Assembly: GCA_002240395.1 (NCBI GenBank)
Contig: CP016836.1
Span: 2,294,001 to 2,358,000 of the forward strand
Direction: 5' to 3'
Length of the DNA: 64,000 bases
Source of the DNA: Xanthomonas citri pv. mangiferaeindicae
GTDB taxonomy: Bacteria > Pseudomonadota > Gammaproteobacteria > Xanthomonadales > Xanthomonadaceae
Under the pieces are notes generated by a model. That model did not search any database and was not told the DNA's origin. It worked only from the letters and a program-made list of their open reading frames with translations. The translations under genes and the position numbers were made by a program. This document shows positions 34,936-44,429 of the stretch, piece by piece (within the stretch, counting starts at the first letter, position 1; the number at the start of each line of letters is the position of its first letter).

Positions 34936-35477
34936 TGGCCGCGTTCGCCAAATCGATGTCCCGATGCGCGCTGACGACCGTGCTGGCCGTGCTCGCGGTC
35001 GGCTGCGGGCGCGACATCACCAGCGAGCCCGGCGGCGCGCCCAATCTCGAGGTCTGGGTCGATGAGGTCAAACAGCGGCCCGCGCCGCCGCTCGAGCCGC
35101 TGCCGGTGATGCAGCAGTTCGAGACCTTCGAATACTCCGCCCAGGGCATCCGCGACCCCTTCAGCAACGCGTTCACCGACGTCGACAGCGGCACCGGGCT
35201 GCGGCCGGACTCGAACCGGCGCAAAGAGATCACCGAACAGTTCCCGCTCGACAGCATGTCGATGGTCGGCACCATGAATACCGGCGCCCGCATGCTGGGT
35301 TTGGTGCTGGCGCCCGACAAGGTGACCTACCGCATCGCGCCGGGGAACTATCTGGGGCAGAACGATGGCCGTGTCACATCAGTCACCGAGAATCGTATCG
35401 AGCTCGTCGAGCTGGTGCCCGACGGGGCCGGCGGCTGGCTCGAACGCCCGGCGTCGCTCGCGCTGAATGAAAAATAA
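34935..35477 (+). CDS. pilP: Type IV pilus lipoprotein PilP
   Basis: Lipoprotein of 180 residues linking PilNO to the PilQ secretin. A signal peptide ends in lipobox LAVGC. The middle part has FEYSAQGIRDPF, the usual linker before the beta-sandwich HR domain. That domain contains MVGTMNTGARMLGLVLAPD and YRIAPGNYLGQNDGRV, both strongly conserved. Its ATG overlaps the pilO stop (TGATG). Confidence 0.95.
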   Translation: MAAFAKSMSRCALTTVLAVLAVGCGRDITSEPGGAPNLEVWVDEVKQRPAPPLEPLPVMQQFETFEYSAQGIRDPFSNAFTDVDSGTGLRPDSNRRKEITEQFPLDSMSMVGTMNTGARMLGLVLAPDKVTYRIAPGNYLGQNDGRVTSVTENRIELVELVPDGAGGWLERPASLALNEK

Positions 35478-35490
35478 CGAGGAAAGCAAG

Positions 35491-37386
35491 ATGACCGTGA
35501 GCAAAGCGGGAAGCCCGCGGGCCGCAAGGACGTCGGCACTCCACGCCGGCGCGTTCGGCCTGGCCATTGGCATGTTGGCGACGTTCGGCGGTGTGCAGGC
35601 CGCGCAGCCGGCCGCACCGGGATCGCTGTTGCCTGCGCTGCAGGCCTCGACGGGCGCGGCGCATGCCGGCGTGTCGGTGACCGATCTCGATTTCAAGCGT
35701 GGGGACGGCGGCTCGGGCAAGCTGATCCTGCGTTTCGACGGCGAGGGCGCGGCCCCCGACTTGCGCACGCAGGACGGCAATGTCGTCATCAACTTGGGCA
35801 GCGCCACGTTGCCGGCGCAATTGCAGCGCCCGCTCAACGTCGTCGACTTCGCCACCCCGGTGCAGCGCATCGATGCGCGTCAGGGCGGCAACGGCGCGCA
35901 GGTTGTGCTCAGCGCCCGCGGCGACTTCGAGCCGATGGCCTACCAGAGCGGTCGCGACTACATCGTCGAGATCGTGCCGCGTGCGGCCTCGAGCGATCGC
36001 GCGGTCGGTGCGGCCACCGCTGCGGCGGCGATGGGACAAGCGGCGACAACCGTGTCCGATGCGCGTGCCTATAGCGGCCGGCCGGTGACGTTCAACTTTC
36101 AGGACGTGCCGGTGCGTACGGTGCTGCAGCTGATCGCCGATGAATCCGACCTCAACATCGTCGCCAGCGACAGCGTGGCCGGCAACGTGACCCTGCGCCT
36201 GCAGAACGTGCCGTGGGACCAGGCCCTGGACATCGTGCTGCAGGCCAAGTCGCTCGACAAACGCCGCAGCGGCAACGTGGTCTGGGTCGCCCCGCAGACC
36301 GAGATCGCCGCCTTCGAGCAGGCCAAGGAAGACGCGCGCCTGGCGATCGAAGAGCGCGCGGAGATGACCACCGAGTACATCCCGATCAGCTACGGCAACG
36401 CCGAGGACATCGCCAAGCTGCTGACCGAGGAAAGCAAGAACGGCATGGGGGCCAACACCAACAACACCGGGGCTGGTACCACGCAGCAGCGCGGCTTCCT
36501 GTCGGCGCGCGGCAGCCTGAGCTTCGACCGCCGTACCAACACGCTGCTGGTGATCGACATCCCGGCGCGCGTCAACGAGATCCGTCGCCTGGTGAATCTG
36601 CTGGACAAGCCGGTCGACCAGGTGGTGATCGAGGCGCGCATCGTGATCGCGAACGAGTCGTTTGCGCGCAACCTCGGCGCACGCTTCGGCGTCTCGTCGG
36701 CTAATCCTATCGACGGCCGCGTCGATCTCGGTGGCACGCTCGCCTCCGGCCCCAACGGCGCGATCGGTGCCCCGGGGGGCTTGAACGTCAACCTGCCGGT
36801 GACCGGCAGCGCGCCGTCGCTGGCATTCACGATCCTGGGCAATACGATCAACTGGGCGGTCGAACTGCAGGCGCTGCAGGCCGAGCAGCGCGGTGAGGTG
36901 ATCTCCAATCCGCGCGTCGTCACCAGTAACCAGCGCGAGGCGACGATCAGCCAGGGCCAGGAAGTCGGCTACATCACCGTGACCGGCGGTCAGAGCAACA
37001 ATGTGCCGACCGTGCAGTTCAAGGACGTGCTGCTGGAACTGAAAGTCACGCCGACGATCACCAATGACGGCCGGGTGTTCCTGGCGATGGATATCAAGAA
37101 GGATGAAATCATCGATTACGTCGAGTACCCCGACGTCGGCCAGGTACCGCTGATCAGCAAGCGCAACGTCACCACCGCGGTGCTGATCGACGACGGCCAG
37201 ACGGTCGCGATCGGCGGCGTCTACGAGTTCAACGACCGCGCGTCCTTGTCGAAGGTGCCGTTCTTGGGCGACCTGCCGATCCTGGGCAACCTGTTCAAGA
37301 GCCGCGGGCGCACGAAGGAGAAGGCGGAACTGCTGATCTTCGTGACCCCGAAGGTCATGCGCGTCGCGCAGCGCCCGATCGGCTGA
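35491..37386 (+). CDS. pilQ: Type IV pilus secretin PilQ
   Basis: Outer-membrane secretin through which the pilus exits, 631 residues. A signal sequence (about 1-38) is followed by one AMIN domain (about 55-140; related proteins often have two), an STN/secretin N0 domain (about 190-260: FQDVPVRTVLQLIADESDLN), an N1 domain and the secretin pore domain (about 390-630: VISNPRVVTSNQREATISQG and VPFLGDLPILGNLFKS). The ATG at 35491 has GAGGAAAG upstream; an earlier in-frame ATG at 35467 lies inside pilP. A strong terminator ends the operon. Confidence 0.96.
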   Translation: MTVSKAGSPRAARTSALHAGAFGLAIGMLATFGGVQAAQPAAPGSLLPALQASTGAAHAGVSVTDLDFKRGDGGSGKLILRFDGEGAAPDLRTQDGNVVINLGSATLPAQLQRPLNVVDFATPVQRIDARQGGNGAQVVLSARGDFEPMAYQSGRDYIVEIVPRAASSDRAVGAATAAAAMGQAATTVSDARAYSGRPVTFNFQDVPVRTVLQLIADESDLNIVASDSVAGNVTLRLQNVPWDQALDIVLQAKSLDKRRSGNVVWVAPQTEIAAFEQAKEDARLAIEERAEMTTEYIPISYGNAEDIAKLLTEESKNGMGANTNNTGAGTTQQRGFLSARGSLSFDRRTNTLLVIDIPARVNEIRRLVNLLDKPVDQVVIEARIVIANESFARNLGARFGVSSANPIDGRVDLGGTLASGPNGAIGAPGGLNVNLPVTGSAPSLAFTILGNTINWAVELQALQAEQRGEVISNPRVVTSNQREATISQGQEVGYITVTGGQSNNVPTVQFKDVLLELKVTPTITNDGRVFLAMDIKKDEIIDYVEYPDVGQVPLISKRNVTTAVLIDDGQTVAIGGVYEFNDRASLSKVPFLGDLPILGNLFKSRGRTKEKAELLIFVTPKVMRVAQRPIG

Positions 37387-37408
37387 GCGCGGACGCCGTG
37401 CACTTCAT

Positions 37409-37434
37409 AACGGGGCCCGTAAGGGCCCCGTTTT
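37409..37434 (+). terminator. Rho-independent terminator of pilMNOPQ
   Basis: AACGGGGCCC-GTAA-GGGCCCCGTTTT is a perfect 10-base stem with a T-tract, 22 bases after pilQ. Confidence 0.9.
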
Positions 37435-37537
37435 CATGTCCGCCGGCTGACGCTCGCGGGCACGCGGGTTGAACCCGGCCCCCCGGTTGGGGTCACACTG
37501 TCTGGCGGCGCAACGGGCGCCGGACACAGGGAACCCG

Positions 37538-38530
37538 ATGGAGCATGCGGTCGAACAACCGGGGCAACTGCAGGCGCGGTTCGTCGCGCTGCGCGAGGCC
37601 CTGAGCGAGGAGATCGTCGGCCAGCCCGCGCTGGTCGACCGGTTACTGGTGGCATTGCTTGCCGATGGCCATCTGCTGGTGGAGGGCGCGCCAGGCCTGG
37701 CCAAGACCAGTGCGATCCGGGCACTCGCGGCGCGGCTCGATGCCGAGTTCGCGCGGCTGCAGTTCACGCCCGACCTGTTGCCCGCCGACCTGACCGGGAC
37801 CGAGATCTGGCGCCCGCAGGATGGCCGGTTCGAGTTCCAGGCCGGTCCGATCTTCCATCCGCTGCTGCTCGCCGACGAGATCAACCGCGCGCCGGCGAAA
37901 GTCCAGTCCGCGCTGCTCGAAGCGATGGGCGAGCGCCAGGTGACCGTCGGTGGCCGGACCTATCCGTTGCCCGATCCGTTCCTGGTCATGGCCACGCAGA
38001 ATCCGATCGAGCAGGAGGGCACGTTCCCGTTGCCCGAGGCGCAACTCGACCGGTTCCTGATGCATGTGCGTGTCGGCTATCCCGATGCCGGGGCCGAGGC
38101 GCGCATCCTGCAACTGGCGCGTGAGCGGGCGCTGGCCCAACTCGATGCGCGACCCGAGGCGGTCGAGCGGATGCCGCTCGCGGCGCTGTTCGCGGCGCGT
38201 CGGGCGGTGCTCGCGCTGCACGTGGCGCCGCCGGTGGAGCGCTATCTGGTCGAACTGGTCCTGGCCTCGCGCGATGCCGCGCGCTACGACGCCGCCCTCG
38301 CTGCGCGCATCGCCTGGGGCGCCAGTCCCCGCGGTTCGATCGCACTCGAGCGCTGCGCGCGGGCCGTGGCCTGGCTCGCCGGCCGCGACTTTGTCACGCC
38401 CGACGACGTCCGCGCCGTGGCCCCGGACGTGCTGCGGCATCGCATCCTGCCCAGCTACGAGGCGACCGCCGAAGGCTGGGACGGCGAGCGTCTGGTCCAG
38501 GCCCTGCTCGACCGCGTCCCGTTGCCCTGA
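37538..38530 (+). CDS. MoxR family AAA+ ATPase
   Basis: A 330-residue MoxR ATPase, chaperone-like partner of von Willebrand A proteins. Walker A is EGAPGLAKTS and Walker B is LLLADEINRAPAKVQSALLE. MATQNPIEQEGTFPLPEAQL is the MoxR signature, and the C-terminal lid is about 230-330. The ATG at 37538 follows ACAGGGA. It heads a six-gene set with DUF58, DUF4381, BatA, BatB and BatD genes, the layout first described in Bacteroides aerotolerance loci. Confidence 0.94.
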   Translation: MEHAVEQPGQLQARFVALREALSEEIVGQPALVDRLLVALLADGHLLVEGAPGLAKTSAIRALAARLDAEFARLQFTPDLLPADLTGTEIWRPQDGRFEFQAGPIFHPLLLADEINRAPAKVQSALLEAMGERQVTVGGRTYPLPDPFLVMATQNPIEQEGTFPLPEAQLDRFLMHVRVGYPDAGAEARILQLARERALAQLDARPEAVERMPLAALFAARRAVLALHVAPPVERYLVELVLASRDAARYDAALAARIAWGASPRGSIALERCARAVAWLAGRDFVTPDDVRAVAPDVLRHRILPSYEATAEGWDGERLVQALLDRVPLP

Positions 38531-38551
38531 CGGGCCGGGGATCGGACGGTC

Positions 38552-39487
38552 GTGATCGGGCATTCGGCAATGCGGGACGCGGACGGGGCCGTGGACACGG
38601 AGGCGGGCGTGCGCCCGGCGCTGGTCGAGCTCATCGCCCTGCGCGCGAGCGCCACGCGGCAGGGCGCGGCCCGGCGCGCGCATGTGGGCCTGCGCCAGCA
38701 GGCGCCATCGCCGCAGCGCGGGCAGGGCATGGAATACGCCGAGTCGCGCGAGTACGTGGCCGGCGACGATGCGCGCCACATCGATTGGCGCGTGACCGCG
38801 CGCACCGGTCGGCCGCATACCAAGGCCTTCCAGACCGAGCGCGAGCGGCTGACCCTGCTCGTGGCCGACACCGCGCCCGCGTTGTACGTGGGCAGCCGGG
38901 TGCGATTCAAGTCGGTCCAGGCCGCGCGTGCGGCGGCGGTCGCCGCCTGGGCCGCCGTCGCCGACGGCGATCGCATCGCAGCGCTGCGCGGCACGCATGA
39001 CGAGGCGCCGGTGCCGCCGGCGTCCGGCAGTCGCGGCGCGTTGCGCGTGCTGCATGCGCTCGCGCGCTGGTATGCCGCGCCGCCTGCGGGCGATGCCGGG
39101 CTGGCGGTCGCCCTCGATCACGCCGGGCGGCTGCTGCGGCCTGGCGCGCGACTGCTGGTGCTGGCCGATGCCGCCAGCATTGCGACGGTGCCGGCGCAGC
39201 GGTGGCCGGCGCTGGCCGCGCACAATCAAGTCTTGGTGCTGGTGTTGACCGATCCATTGGAACAGGCGCCGCCCCGGGCTCGGCTGCGCTTTGCCGCGTC
39301 CTCGGGGCAGGTGGAGCTCGACCTGCGCGACGAGACCCAGCACGCCCGCTGGCAGGCGGCGTTCGCCGAACCGATCGCCCGGGCCCAGGCGACGTTGCGC
39401 GCGGCGCGCGTCCGCTGCGTGCTGCTGTCGAGCGAGATGCCGAGCGACGTGTGGTTGCCGGCATTCGGCCGACCGAAGGCGACCTGA
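38552..39487 (+). CDS. DUF58 domain-containing protein
   Basis: A 311-residue protein of the DUF58 family, the regular partner of MoxR ATPases. The core motif GQGMEYAESREYVAGDDARH followed by IDWRVTARTGRPHTK is present at about residues 58-92. The C-terminal half resembles a degenerate von Willebrand A fold. The function is not well established; it is thought to bind other Bat proteins. The start is uncertain between GTG at 38552 and ATG at 38570, and neither has a strong ribosome binding site. Confidence 0.9.
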   Translation: MIGHSAMRDADGAVDTEAGVRPALVELIALRASATRQGAARRAHVGLRQQAPSPQRGQGMEYAESREYVAGDDARHIDWRVTARTGRPHTKAFQTERERLTLLVADTAPALYVGSRVRFKSVQAARAAAVAAWAAVADGDRIAALRGTHDEAPVPPASGSRGALRVLHALARWYAAPPAGDAGLAVALDHAGRLLRPGARLLVLADAASIATVPAQRWPALAAHNQVLVLVLTDPLEQAPPRARLRFAASSGQVELDLRDETQHARWQAAFAEPIARAQATLRAARVRCVLLSSEMPSDVWLPAFGRPKAT

Positions 39488-39488
39488 T

Positions 39489-39947
39489 ATGGCGATGCCG
39501 GATCTGGTCCTGCGCGATATTCACGTGACCGCTGCCCCGGGCTGGTGGCCACCGGCGCCTGGCTGGTGGTGGCTTGCCGCGGCGGTCGTGGCCGTGCTCG
39601 TCGTGGTGGCCGGCCTGCGTTGGCGGCGTGCCCGCCGGCGTCGCGCCTGGGTGCGGTTGTTCGATGCCCAGGTCGAGGCGGCGATCGATGCGCCTGCGCG
39701 GATCGCCGCGATGTCGGCGCTGCTGCGCCGCGCGGCGCGGCGCGTGCGCTCGGATGCCGATCGGCTGCAGGGCGATGCCTGGCTGGCGTTCCTGGACGAA
39801 GGCGGTGGCCAGGCGGTGTTCGTCGACGGCGTGGGCCGCCTACTGCATGACGGCGGCTTCCGACGGACGGTCGAGGGCGACGCGCTCGATGCGCTGCACA
39901 ACGCCGCGCGCACGCGCTTCTTGGCGTTGATGGCGGCCGGCCGATGA
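39489..39947 (+). CDS. DUF4381 domain-containing membrane protein
   Basis: A 152-residue protein of the DUF4381 family that regularly sits between DUF58 and BatA genes. LRDIHVTAAPGWWPPAPGWW leads into one membrane helix (about residues 27-45), then a basic stretch RWRRARRRR and a cytoplasmic helical domain. The ATG overlaps TGATATGG just after the DUF58 stop, and the end overlaps batA by four bases. The biochemical role is unknown. Confidence 0.88.
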   Translation: MAMPDLVLRDIHVTAAPGWWPPAPGWWWLAAAVVAVLVVVAGLRWRRARRRRAWVRLFDAQVEAAIDAPARIAAMSALLRRAARRVRSDADRLQGDAWLAFLDEGGGQAVFVDGVGRLLHDGGFRRTVEGDALDALHNAARTRFLALMAAGR

Positions 39948-40963
39948 GCACGCCTGCGGCAATGGAGGGACTGCTGTCGGCATTCGCCTGGCCGTGGATG
40001 CTGCTGGCCTTGCCATTGCCCTGGGCGCTGCGGCGCTGGTGGCCGCCGGTGCGCAGCGAAGGCGATGCGCTGCGAGTGCCGTATGCCGGCCTCGAGTCGA
40101 TTGCCACGCCGGCCGCCGGCCGCGGCGGCGCACGGGCGTCGTGGCTGCTGTGGGCGGCCTGGGTGCTGCTGTGCATCGCGGCGGCACGTCCGCAGGGCGT
40201 CGGCCCGCCCGAGCACCCGCCGCGCACGGCGCGCGACCTGATGCTGGCGGTCGACCTGTCGGGCAGCATGAGCGAGGAGGACATGGTGATCGGGCGGCGC
40301 GCGGTCGACCGGCTCACGGCGGCCAAGGCGGTGATCGCCGACTTCCTCGAGCGCCGGGCAGGCGACCGGATCGGGCTGATCGTGTTCGGGCAGCGCGCCT
40401 ATGCGGTCACGCCGATGACATTCGATCGCGACAGCGTGCGCCAGCAGTTGGACCGGACCGTGGTCGGTCTGGCCGGGCGCGAGACTGCGATCGGCGATGC
40501 GATCGCGCTGGCGGTGCGCCGATTGCAGGACGGCGAAGGCGAACGCGTGCTGGTGCTGCTGACCGACGGCGTCAGCAACGCCGGCGCGCTGCGTCCGCAG
40601 AAGGCGGCCGAACTGGCGCGTGACGCCGGATTGCGCGTGCACACGATCGCCTTCGGCAGCGATGAGGACGGCTTGCAGATGCTGGGCTTCCGTCTGCCCG
40701 ACGGCGGCGAGCCGGCGATCGACGAGGCGGCGCTGCAGGCGATCGCCGATACCACCGGTGGCCGTGCGTTCCGGGCCCGCGATACCGAATCGCTGGCCGG
40801 GATCTATGCCGAGATCGACCGGCTCGAACCGGTAGAGACGCCTGGGCCGGCGCTGCGCGCTCGAGTGGAACGCTATCCGTGGCCGCTGGCCGCCGGTTGC
40901 GTGCTCCTGCTGCTGGCGCTGGTGCCGCGCTCGTGGCGTCTGCCGATGCGGGGCGCGCGATGA
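39944..40963 (+). CDS. batA: BatA: membrane-anchored von Willebrand A protein
   Basis: A 339-residue protein with N-terminal membrane segments (about 12-30 and 65-82), a von Willebrand A domain (about 98-290) and a C-terminal membrane helix (about 308-326). The metal-ion-dependent adhesion site is complete: DLSGSMS, then the Thr/Asp positions near GRETAIGDAIAL and LLTDGVSNAG. It probably binds MoxR and BatB at the periplasmic face. ATGA overlaps join it to the DUF4381 gene and batB. Confidence 0.92.
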   Translation: MSTPAAMEGLLSAFAWPWMLLALPLPWALRRWWPPVRSEGDALRVPYAGLESIATPAAGRGGARASWLLWAAWVLLCIAAARPQGVGPPEHPPRTARDLMLAVDLSGSMSEEDMVIGRRAVDRLTAAKAVIADFLERRAGDRIGLIVFGQRAYAVTPMTFDRDSVRQQLDRTVVGLAGRETAIGDAIALAVRRLQDGEGERVLVLLTDGVSNAGALRPQKAAELARDAGLRVHTIAFGSDEDGLQMLGFRLPDGGEPAIDEAALQAIADTTGGRAFRARDTESLAGIYAEIDRLEPVETPGPALRARVERYPWPLAAGCVLLLLALVPRSWRLPMRGAR

Positions 40964-42704
40964 GCGGTGGCTGGCCCGACGTGGTCTTCGCTCGGCCGGC
41001 CTGGCTGTGGGCCTTGCTGGTGCTGCCGCTGCTGGCCGGCATCTGGTGGGCGCGCCGGCGGAGCGAGGATGCCTGGCGACAGGCGGTCGATCCGCATTTG
41101 CTGCCGCACCTGCTCGAGCGCCGCCCCGGTGGACGTGGGCTGCTGGCGCTGGCCGCGTGGCTGTGCGCGGGCCTGCTCGCGGTGCTGGCACTGGCAGGCC
41201 CAGGCTGGCGCCAGGTCGACGTGCCGTTGGCGTCTGTCGACGCGACCCCGCTTGTCGTCGCACTGGACCTGTCGTCGGCAACGACGGCGACCGACCTGCC
41301 GCCGTCGCGGCTGTTGCAGGCGCGGGCCAAGCTCGCGCGCCTGCTCGCGCTGCGCCAGGGGCCGGTGGCTTTGCTGGCCTATGCGGACGACGCCTACACG
41401 GTGGCGCCGCTGACCGACGACGCGGCGAACGTGGCGCTGTATCTCGACGCGCTCGCGCCCGACATCATGCCGGTCGACGGCCAGCGCGCGGATCGCGCGA
41501 TCGAACAGGCGACGCGGCTGCTGCGCCAGGGCGATGCGCTGCGCGGCGAGATCGTGCTGCTGACCGACGGCGCCGATCGGGCCGCGATGCGCGAGGCAGC
41601 CGCCGCGGCGCGGATGGGCTATCGGGTCTCGGTGCTGGGCTTGGGCAGCGCGGACGGCGCCGCCTATCGCGATCGTGACGGAGCGCTGCGCCATGCACGC
41701 CTGGATGCCGCCGCGCTGCAGGCCTTGGCGACCGCCGGAGGCGGACGCTGGCACCACCTGAGCGCCGACGACGGCGATCTCGACGCACTGGGCCTGCGCG
41801 AGGCCCGTGCGGGCGGGGCCGGCGCCGCGGCCGACGGCGACGCGCAGGCCCGGCGCATCGCCGACCAGGGCTACTGGCTGTTGCTTCCATTGCTGGCGCT
41901 TGTCTTGCTGACGTTCCGGCGCGGGGCCGCGGTCGCGGTGTTGGCGGTGGCGCTGGTCTGGCCGATCCTGCCAGCGCAGGCTGCGCAGCCGCCGGTCGGC
42001 ACGCCCTGGCGGCGCGCCGATCAGATTGCCCACGCCCAACTCGAGCAAGGTGCGGCGGCCTATCGCGGCGGGCGACACGAGGACGCATTGCGCGCGTGGA
42101 CCGGACTGCCGGGCGCCGACGCTGCTTACAACCGCGGCAACGCGCTGGCGCGCCTGGGGCGGTTCGACGAGGCGATCGCCGCCTACGACGAGGCGCTGCG
42201 GTTGCAGCCGGACATGGCCGATGCGCAGGCCAATCGCGCCGCGGTGGATGCCGCGCGTCGCCGTCAGCCGCCGCCAGGTCCCCGCGACGATCCGCGCTCG
42301 CCGCCGCGTGACCAGCAGCGCCAGTCCGGACGCCCGGATCCGGGAGAAGGCCGGACAGGCGACCGCGGTGCGCCACAGCCTGCGCCCTCGTCGGACGGCG
42401 CGCCGCGCCCCGATACGCCGTCGGCGCCCCCGATACCGCCCCGCCCACCGACGAGGCCGCGCAGCAGCGCGCCGACCAGGCCATGCGCGAGCGCATGCAG
42501 CAGGCACTCGACGACGCCGGCGAGGGCAGCCAGACGCCTGGCGACGCCGCGCCAGCCGACCGGCAAGACGCCGACACCCGGCGCGAGCGCGAGCAGGCCA
42601 ACCAGGCCTGGCTGCGGCGGGTGCCCGACGATCCGGGTGGCCTGTTGCGGGCGCAGTTCCGGATCGAACACGAGCGGCGCCACGGCGCGGAGGCATTGCG
42701 ATGA
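40960..42704 (+). pseudogene. batB: BatB/BatC-type VWA plus TPR protein, frameshifted
   Basis: A von Willebrand A protein fused to tetratricopeptide repeats. Membrane segments (about 9-28 and 55-75) precede the VWA domain (about 90-270), a membrane region (about 300-345) and TPR motifs (about 370-435: YNRGNALARLGRFDEAIAAY). The adhesion-site motif is DLSSAT, so the final Ser of DxSxS is Ala. After residue ~489 the frame runs into a Pro/Arg-rich nonsense stretch. One extra base in the C-run 42427-42431 restores a frame with MRERMQQALDDAGEG and the family-typical AWLRRVPDDPGGLLR, ending at 42704. The ATG overlaps the batA stop. Confidence 0.85.
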
Positions 42705-44382
42705 CGACCGGAGTTCGGACTTGGCGCGCGGCGGTGGTCCTGGCGGTGCTGCTCGCCTGCCTGGCGGGGAGCCTGCAGGCGCAGACGCGCGCCTGGCTGG
42801 ACCGGGACCAGATCGCGCTGGGCGAGACCACCACGCTCAATGTCGAAACCGACGAAGCGGTCGCCGTGCCCGACTGGAGCGGCCTGACCCGCGATTTCGA
42901 GCTCAGCGGGCACACCAGCCGACGTCAGGTCGAGATCCGCAACGGGCGCCAGATCGAGCGCGCGCTGTTCGGCGTGGCGCTGCGTCCGCGGCGCGAGGGC
43001 CGGCTGACGGTCCCGCCGTTGCAGGTCGGGGGTGCGCGCACCGACGCCTTGTTGCTGACCGTCGGCCCGGCGCCGGTGCGATCGGCCCGCGACGGCGCGG
43101 CCGCGTTCGTCGAGGCCGAACTCGAGACCGACATGCCCTACGTGCAGCAGGCAGTCGGCTACACCCTACGGCTGCACTACGCCGTGCCGCTGGTGTCGGG
43201 CCAGCTCGAGCAGCCCGAGCCCGAGGGGCATCGTTGCAGCGGATCGGCAACGACATCACCTACAGCCGCGAGTTCGAGGGCCGTCGCTACAACGTGGTGG
43301 AACGGCGCTTTCTGCTCGTACCCGAGCGCAGCGGACCGCTGACGATTCCCGGTGCACGCTTCGAGGGGCGCGGCGCCGGCGGCGGCTTCTTCGATGATCT
43401 GTTCGATCGCGGACCGCGCCAACTCTCGGCCAACGGCCCGGCGACCGCGCTGTCGGTGCGCGCGATGCCAGGCACCGCGCCGCAGCCCTGGTTGCCGCTG
43501 CGGAATCTGGACCTGCGCTGGCTCGACCAGCCCGAGCGCGGCCGGGCCGGGGCTACGACCACGCTCACGCTGGAGGCGACCTTCGACGGCGCGGTGGGCA
43601 CACAGTTGCCCGAGATCAGCTTGCCGGCGCCCGACGGCGCGCAGGTGTTCGCCGAGCCGCCGCAGTACGACGAGCGCTTCGACGAGGGCCGCCCACGGGT
43701 GCGCATGACCCGCCGTTTCTCGATCGTGCCGCGGGCTGCCGGTTCCTTGCATGTGGCCGGCCCCCGCGTGGGATGGTGGGATGTCCGCGCAGGCGCCGCC
43801 CGGACCAGTGCAGCGCCGGATCTGCATCTGGCGGTCGATCCGGGCGATGGCGATGCCACCGATGGCGACGCCGACACGCAGGCGGTGGCGACGGCGCCGG
43901 GTTTGCCGGCCGCCCGTGGAGCGGATGGGGAGGTCAGTCGTGTCTGGCCGTGGCTGGCGGCGCTGTTCGCGCTGCTGTGGCTGGCGACCAGTGTCGTGGC
44001 CTGGCATGGGCTGCGCCGAGCGCGCGCCGGCGCGCGGGGGCTGGTCGCTGCGGTGCCGGGCGCCGCGCCTGTGCCGAGGTCGCGGAGCGGCGGGCCGTCA
44101 CTGGCGACCGCGCTGCAGACGGGAGATCCGGCCGAGGTCGACGCGGCGCTGCGCGCGCTGCTCGATCCGCCGGCGGCAGACCTCGAGGCCTTGCGGCGTG
44201 CGCTCGGCGATGCCGGCCAGCGCGACGCGCTCGTGCAGTGGCAGCGGGCACGCTGGGGCGGCGGCGACCTGGTGGCAGCGCGCGCCGCGCTGCGCCAGGC
44301 TTTCCGCGCTGGCGCGCGCGTTGCCGGCCCGGCGCCCCCCGAGGACGAGGCCGTGCTGCCGCCGCTCTACCCGCGGCGCTGA
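42701..44382 (+). pseudogene. batD: BatD: periplasmic beta-sandwich membrane protein, frameshifted
   Basis: BatD (BamD-type aerotolerance protein) of about 560 residues once the frame is joined. A signal peptide ends near SLQAQTRAWLD. The oxygen-tolerance domain follows (LDRDQIALGETTTLNVE, GVALRPRREGRLTVPPL), then VVERRFLLVPERSGPLTIPG, and a membrane helix near the C-terminus (WPWLAALFALLWLATSVVAW). The G-run 43225-43228 is one base short: adding one G turns the aberrant EGHRCSG into EGASLQRIGNDITYS, which continues to the stop at 44382. The start overlaps the end of batB (ATGA). It is the last gene of the Bat operon. Confidence 0.86.
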
Positions 44383-44429
44383 GGCCTGCTTCCTGATAGC
44401 CTCCGCTGCTTTCCTGCAGCGATCACGCC

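Noticed and set aside
40873..42915. Minus-strand frame of 680 codons opposite batB
   Set aside because: Shadow frame; batB carries VWA and TPR motifs on the plus strand, and the neighbours overlap in operon fashion.
40879..44382. Single 1,167-codon fusion of BatB and BatD
   Set aside because: The apparent fusion arises because two single-base frameshifts cancel register between the genes. BatB's true end and BatD's true start lie in the other frames, with a normal ATGA junction at 42701-42704.
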